From an archaeon (lineage in GTDB: Archaea; B1Sed10-29; JAJSAI01): 18,225 bases of DNA. The notes under the pieces are model-generated. The model did no database searches and was not told where the DNA came from. It worked only from the letters and a program-made list of their open reading frames with translations. The stretch spans positions 1 to 18,225 of the forward strand of contig JAJSAI010000009.1 of assembly GCA_024274695.1 (NCBI GenBank), in the 5' to 3' direction. This document shows, piece after piece, positions 15,752 through 18,225 of this stretch. A program made the position numbers and the translations under genes. Within the stretch, counting starts at the first letter, position 1. The number at the start of each line of letters is the position of its first letter.

Positions 15752-16148
15752 AAAAGGCCAGGCGTCCCTGGAAATACTCGTGATAATCGCGGCAGTCACG
15801 TTCATAGTCAGCGTGATAATGATAGACGCGATGACCGAAACCCACAAGACCCTGATACTTTCGGGGGTGAAGAACACCGCCAACTACGAGATAGGGATGA
15901 TGATAGTCCAGAACGGAGCATGCGCTGGGACAAGGATCTCGCACCTGACAATGACAGAGGACACGATCACGGTAGGCCTTGAAGGCCCGTGCGCTCCAGA
16001 GCAAGAGGAAGAGCAAAACTTCCTGAACATTTTAGAACAGGGTGTGGAAACCAACTACTGTGGGGTCCCGGAAGAAGGGTACTCTCCCGATGGCGTGATC
16101 TCGTGCGGCGGGCAAGATTACGCTCTTGAATACTATTCCGGAGGATGA
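15723..16148 (+). CDS. Class III minor pilin-like protein
   Basis: This 141-residue protein has the leader MGSSSSEYTRKG, a cut before QASLEILVIIAAVTFIVSVI, Glu at +5, and an outer domain with four cysteines (GACAG, GPCAP, NYCGV, ISCGG) and an acidic EQEEEQ stretch. The GTG start lies inside the previous gene, giving a 29-base overlap. It is well supported because AAGGAGGAG (15708-15716) precedes it at about seven bases and no other in-frame start exists before the K-G cleavage site. Its stop lies inside the region that forms the SD and start of the next gene (GGAGGATGACC). It is probably another component of the minor pilin complex. Confidence 0.85.
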   Translation: MGSSSSEYTRKGQASLEILVIIAAVTFIVSVIMIDAMTETHKTLILSGVKNTANYEIGMMIVQNGACAGTRISHLTMTEDTITVGLEGPCAPEQEEEQNFLNILEQGVETNYCGVPEEGYSPDGVISCGGQDYALEYYSGG

Positions 16149-16150
16149 CC

Positions 16151-17725
16151 ATGAGAGTAAAAAAATGGTACGAGCAAAGGCACGGATCGGCCAAAGGCTA
16201 TTACATAATGCTAATGGAAGCCAGCGTGCTCTCGTGCCTGCTCGTGTCAGCAGCCTCCAACTTCCTCCCAGGATTATACTCCCTGAACGTTCTGCCCGCG
16301 GCAGGGCTAGCGCTCTCCCTGTACCACTTCGGCAGAGAATACAAGAAAGAATTCCTTTCCCACGCGATCGTCTTCGCGGGCCTGTTCCTGTTCGCGTTGT
16401 ACGCGCCCTGGCTGATGAAATCCCTGGCAGCAAGGCTCTCACGAGAACCCTTGTCAGCAGCAAGGGAAACAGCAGTAGGGGCAGTGGTTGTCCTTCTCGT
16501 GTTCGCAGTCCTCAGGACTGTTTTCAGGAAAAAAACAGTAGAAGGCAAGGTCATAATGGCTGACAAAGAAAACGCGGTCGTGAGAATAGACTACGACATC
16601 TTCGCTGGGATCAAGGCAGGAGAGTACGTTGTCAAGAACAATGGAGCCAGAAAAGGAGACACTGTAACCGTGGAGCTGGAAACGAGTTTTATTAAAGGAG
16701 TAAAACCCTCAAGAATAGTAATGAAACCTTCCCGGAGAAACAGAAGGGCGGGAAAGCGGAAGAAAGGGCTGGTAAGCATTGATGCGATAGCAGCCATAGT
16801 CCTGCTGCTCATGATCCTCGTGGCAGTCCAGAACTATGCCACGAGTATGAACAAGCAAGCGAAAGAATACGGGACCGCGATCCAGGCCAAGGCTGCTTCC
16901 ATCGGAATGGGGTCCAGGATGAACGCGCTCAAGGCCCTCGGGCTCGGGCCAGCGGACTATTACAACGCAAGGTCAAAAGTTCCCGTGATAAGCGTGAGCC
17001 CCACGGAATACGAGGAAGCCAAGATCACTAAAAACAAGGGAGAAAACGACGTTCACACCCTGTTCGGAGAATACGAGTTCACGTACCCCGCCCCATTAGA
17101 CTACTACTATTACAACGGGTGCATCGCGTCCAACCCCGCGGTCATGCAGTCCGCCTGCAAGACAAGCCTGCCCCAGTGCACTGTCAAGTTCAGGCACTGT
17201 TCCAGCAAGGGATACCTTGAACCGGGGAACACCTTTTCTATACGTGATAATGAACAGCAGGAACTTCTCACGTCCTATGTTCTGAAACCAAAGCAAGTGG
17301 AATATTCCGGTCATATCTTTGATTCCGTTGACACAATCACCCTAGATGAACTTAGAACATACTTTGATGATGCAGGGTTTGTCCCCCCGGACTTTTTCCC
17401 CTCAGATTACTACTCACAGGAGTACGCTAACCTCTACGCTCTTTGCCTAGACTCATTGGGAGGGCCTGGGAATACCCAGGGGATTGAGGTAGCTCACGTT
17501 TACAAGGGAAAGGAAGGCACTCCTTACGCTAACACGTACACGATATCCTGCGGTTATAATAATAGACAGGCTGGTCCTCTTACTGGAGGCACTCAGTACC
17601 TTTGTGGTGAAGACCCCAGAACATATAACGGGTACTGCTTCCCCTTGTACACGATCGGGGGAGACTGTGACATAAGGCCAGAACCGAACCTGAACTATTA
17701 TCCTGAGAAAGAGGTATGCGAATGA
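16151..17725 (+). CDS. Fusion of a polytopic membrane domain (DUF2101-like) with a class III pilin-like protein
   Basis: This 524-residue protein has two halves. Residues 1 to about 190 carry four hydrophobic segments (near 20-38, 45-59, 72-88 and 108-124) and then a small beta-rich cytoplasmic domain (VEGKVIMADKENAVVRIDYD, AGIKAGEYVV, TVTVELE), a pattern I associate, without proof, with archaeal DUF2101. After a very basic linker comes KRKKG at 202-206 and LVSIDAIAAIVLLLMILVAV, a class III signal with Asp at +5, then an ectodomain of about 290 residues with ten cysteines. The ATG at 16151 is chosen over 16145 because GGAGG (16140-16144) is six bases away; the earlier ATG has no room for an SD. 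The stop overlaps the next ATG by four bases. The middle of the ectodomain gene (about 17200-17640) has lower G+C. If the peptidase cuts after G206, the membrane domain would be released as a separate protein. Confidence 0.82.
   Translation: MRVKKWYEQRHGSAKGYYIMLMEASVLSCLLVSAASNFLPGLYSLNVLPAAGLALSLYHFGREYKKEFLSHAIVFAGLFLFALYAPWLMKSLAARLSREPLSAARETAVGAVVVLLVFAVLRTVFRKKTVEGKVIMADKENAVVRIDYDIFAGIKAGEYVVKNNGARKGDTVTVELETSFIKGVKPSRIVMKPSRRNRRAGKRKKGLVSIDAIAAIVLLLMILVAVQNYATSMNKQAKEYGTAIQAKAASIGMGSRMNALKALGLGPADYYNARSKVPVISVSPTEYEEAKITKNKGENDVHTLFGEYEFTYPAPLDYYYYNGCIASNPAVMQSACKTSLPQCTVKFRHCSSKGYLEPGNTFSIRDNEQQELLTSYVLKPKQVEYSGHIFDSVDTITLDELRTYFDDAGFVPPDFFPSDYYSQEYANLYALCLDSLGGPGNTQGIEVAHVYKGKEGTPYANTYTISCGYNNRQAGPLTGGTQYLCGEDPRTYNGYCFPLYTIGGDCDIRPEPNLNYYPEKEVCE
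16687..16696 (+). promoter_or_regulatory. Possible internal TATA box before an in-frame ATG at 16721
   Basis: TTTTATTAAA sits inside the fusion gene, ending 25 bases before an in-frame ATG (16721). This is the same spacing as at the leaderless peptidase start. The shorter product would begin MKPSRRNRRAGKRKKG, a normal-looking class III leader. The match may be chance; no other support is visible. Confidence 0.3.
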
Positions 17726-18225
17726 AGCCCGCGCGCAGCAGAGGACAGGTGTTTACCCTGGACATGTTCATGGCAATCGTGGGGCTGGTGATAGTCCTGT
17801 CCTACGCGAGCGCATGGTACCAGCAGGCGTTCTCAGGAGCTGACAGGATAGAGCAAATGAAGATGGACCAGATCGCCCAGGACATCGCGCAGATCGCGGT
17901 CAAGGACACTCTCGCGTACCACGATGAGTACGGGAACAGGTACCCGAACCTGATCAAAGGAAGTTCTGAGGAAATAAAACAGAAAATGCAGGACACCATG
18001 ATCCAGTTGCTCGGAGGAGAATACGCGGGAGGGATAATACTAATCGGAAAAAACACTTTCATCAGCTACGCTCACGTTCCTTCTCATCCCTGTGATCATG
18101 AAAAAGAGCTCGTGGGCATGGCCAAAAGGCCGGTGTACTACGATAGCGGCGCGGGAGCCGTGCCCGCGACCCTCTTCGTCACGGTCTGCCAGCTTCCGCC
18201 GGAAGAACAGCAGCCCGGGCTCAAC
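17722..18225 (+). CDS. Class III pilin-like protein, 3' end outside the window (partial)
   Basis: The frame is open for 168 codons to the right edge. The leader is MKPARSRG, followed by QVFTLDMFMAIVGLVIVLSY, a hydrophobic helix in which the acidic residue is Asp at +6 rather than Glu at +5. An amphipathic helical region (DRIEQMKMDQIAQDIAQIAV) and an outer domain with cysteines in SHPCDH and TVCQLP follow. The ATG overlaps the upstream TGA by four bases and has GAGG at 17711-17714. The non-standard N terminus resembles that of specialised minor pilins. The operon clearly continues beyond the window. Confidence 0.82.
   Translation, partial: MKPARSRGQVFTLDMFMAIVGLVIVLSYASAWYQQAFSGADRIEQMKMDQIAQDIAQIAVKDTLAYHDEYGNRYPNLIKGSSEEIKQKMQDTMIQLLGGEYAGGIILIGKNTFISYAHVPSHPCDHEKELVGMAKRPVYYDSGAGAVPATLFVTVCQLPPEEQQPGLN

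Noticed and set aside
16145-16150. ATG at 16145 as the start of the fusion gene
   Set aside because: GGAGG at 16140-16144 touches it directly, leaving no spacing; ATG 16151 lies at a workable distance.
17465-17480. Small hairpin CCTGGG-AATA-CCCAGG
   Set aside because: A six-base stem inside coding sequence with no T-tract or gene end nearby; easily chance.

Overview
The window looks like the chromosome of an archaeon with roughly 50% G+C. The evidence is a threonyl-tRNA synthetase of archaeal architecture (archaeal-type N-terminal editing domain), many class III (type IV pilin-like) signal peptides of the K-G-Q-x-S/A-x-E type, an archaeal prepilin peptidase with an archaeal C-terminal extension, and TATA-box promoters placed about 25 bases before leaderless starts. 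The lineage cannot be fixed from this sequence alone; a DPANN-type or other uncultivated euryarchaeal genome is a guess. Every confident gene is on the + strand and coding density is very high.

Layout. 1-99: the tail of an unidentified gene. 144-2030: thrS. 2073-5907: the pilus motor, made of a secretion/pilus ATPase, two TadC/PilC-type membrane proteins and a 48-residue mini-pilin. 5967-6753: two tandem, related, cysteine-rich prepilins behind the clearest promoter in the window. 6815-7837: the prepilin peptidase. 7862 to beyond the right edge: a tightly packed operon in which genes overlap or lie a few bases apart. It encodes an unrecognised basic protein with about four copies of a helical repeat, a 1501-residue exported protein with calcium-loop propeller-like repeats and a C-terminal anchor, a second mini-pilin (55 residues), four small pilin-like proteins, a membrane-domain/pilin fusion with an internal class III signal, and a further pilin-like protein cut by the window end.

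How the parts fit. The ATPase drives assembly on the two platform proteins. The peptidase removes the short basic leaders of about ten prepilin-like proteins. The tandem cysteine-rich pilins or the two Flp-sized mini-pilins are candidates for the filament body. The minor pilins and the giant protein probably form a surface or tip complex, by analogy with bacterial PilY1/minor-pilin operons. Separate ATPase and paired TadC proteins, with many class III pilins and a dedicated peptidase, are most like the methanococcal Epd pilus locus. The unusual parts are the giant protein sharing a calcium-loop motif with a minor pilin, the membrane/pilin fusion with a possible internal promoter, the two mini-pilins with Ala instead of Gly at the cleavage site, and the repeat protein of unknown role. 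There is no gene-free stretch over 300 bases, and I saw no tRNA, rRNA, CRISPR array or insertion sequence.
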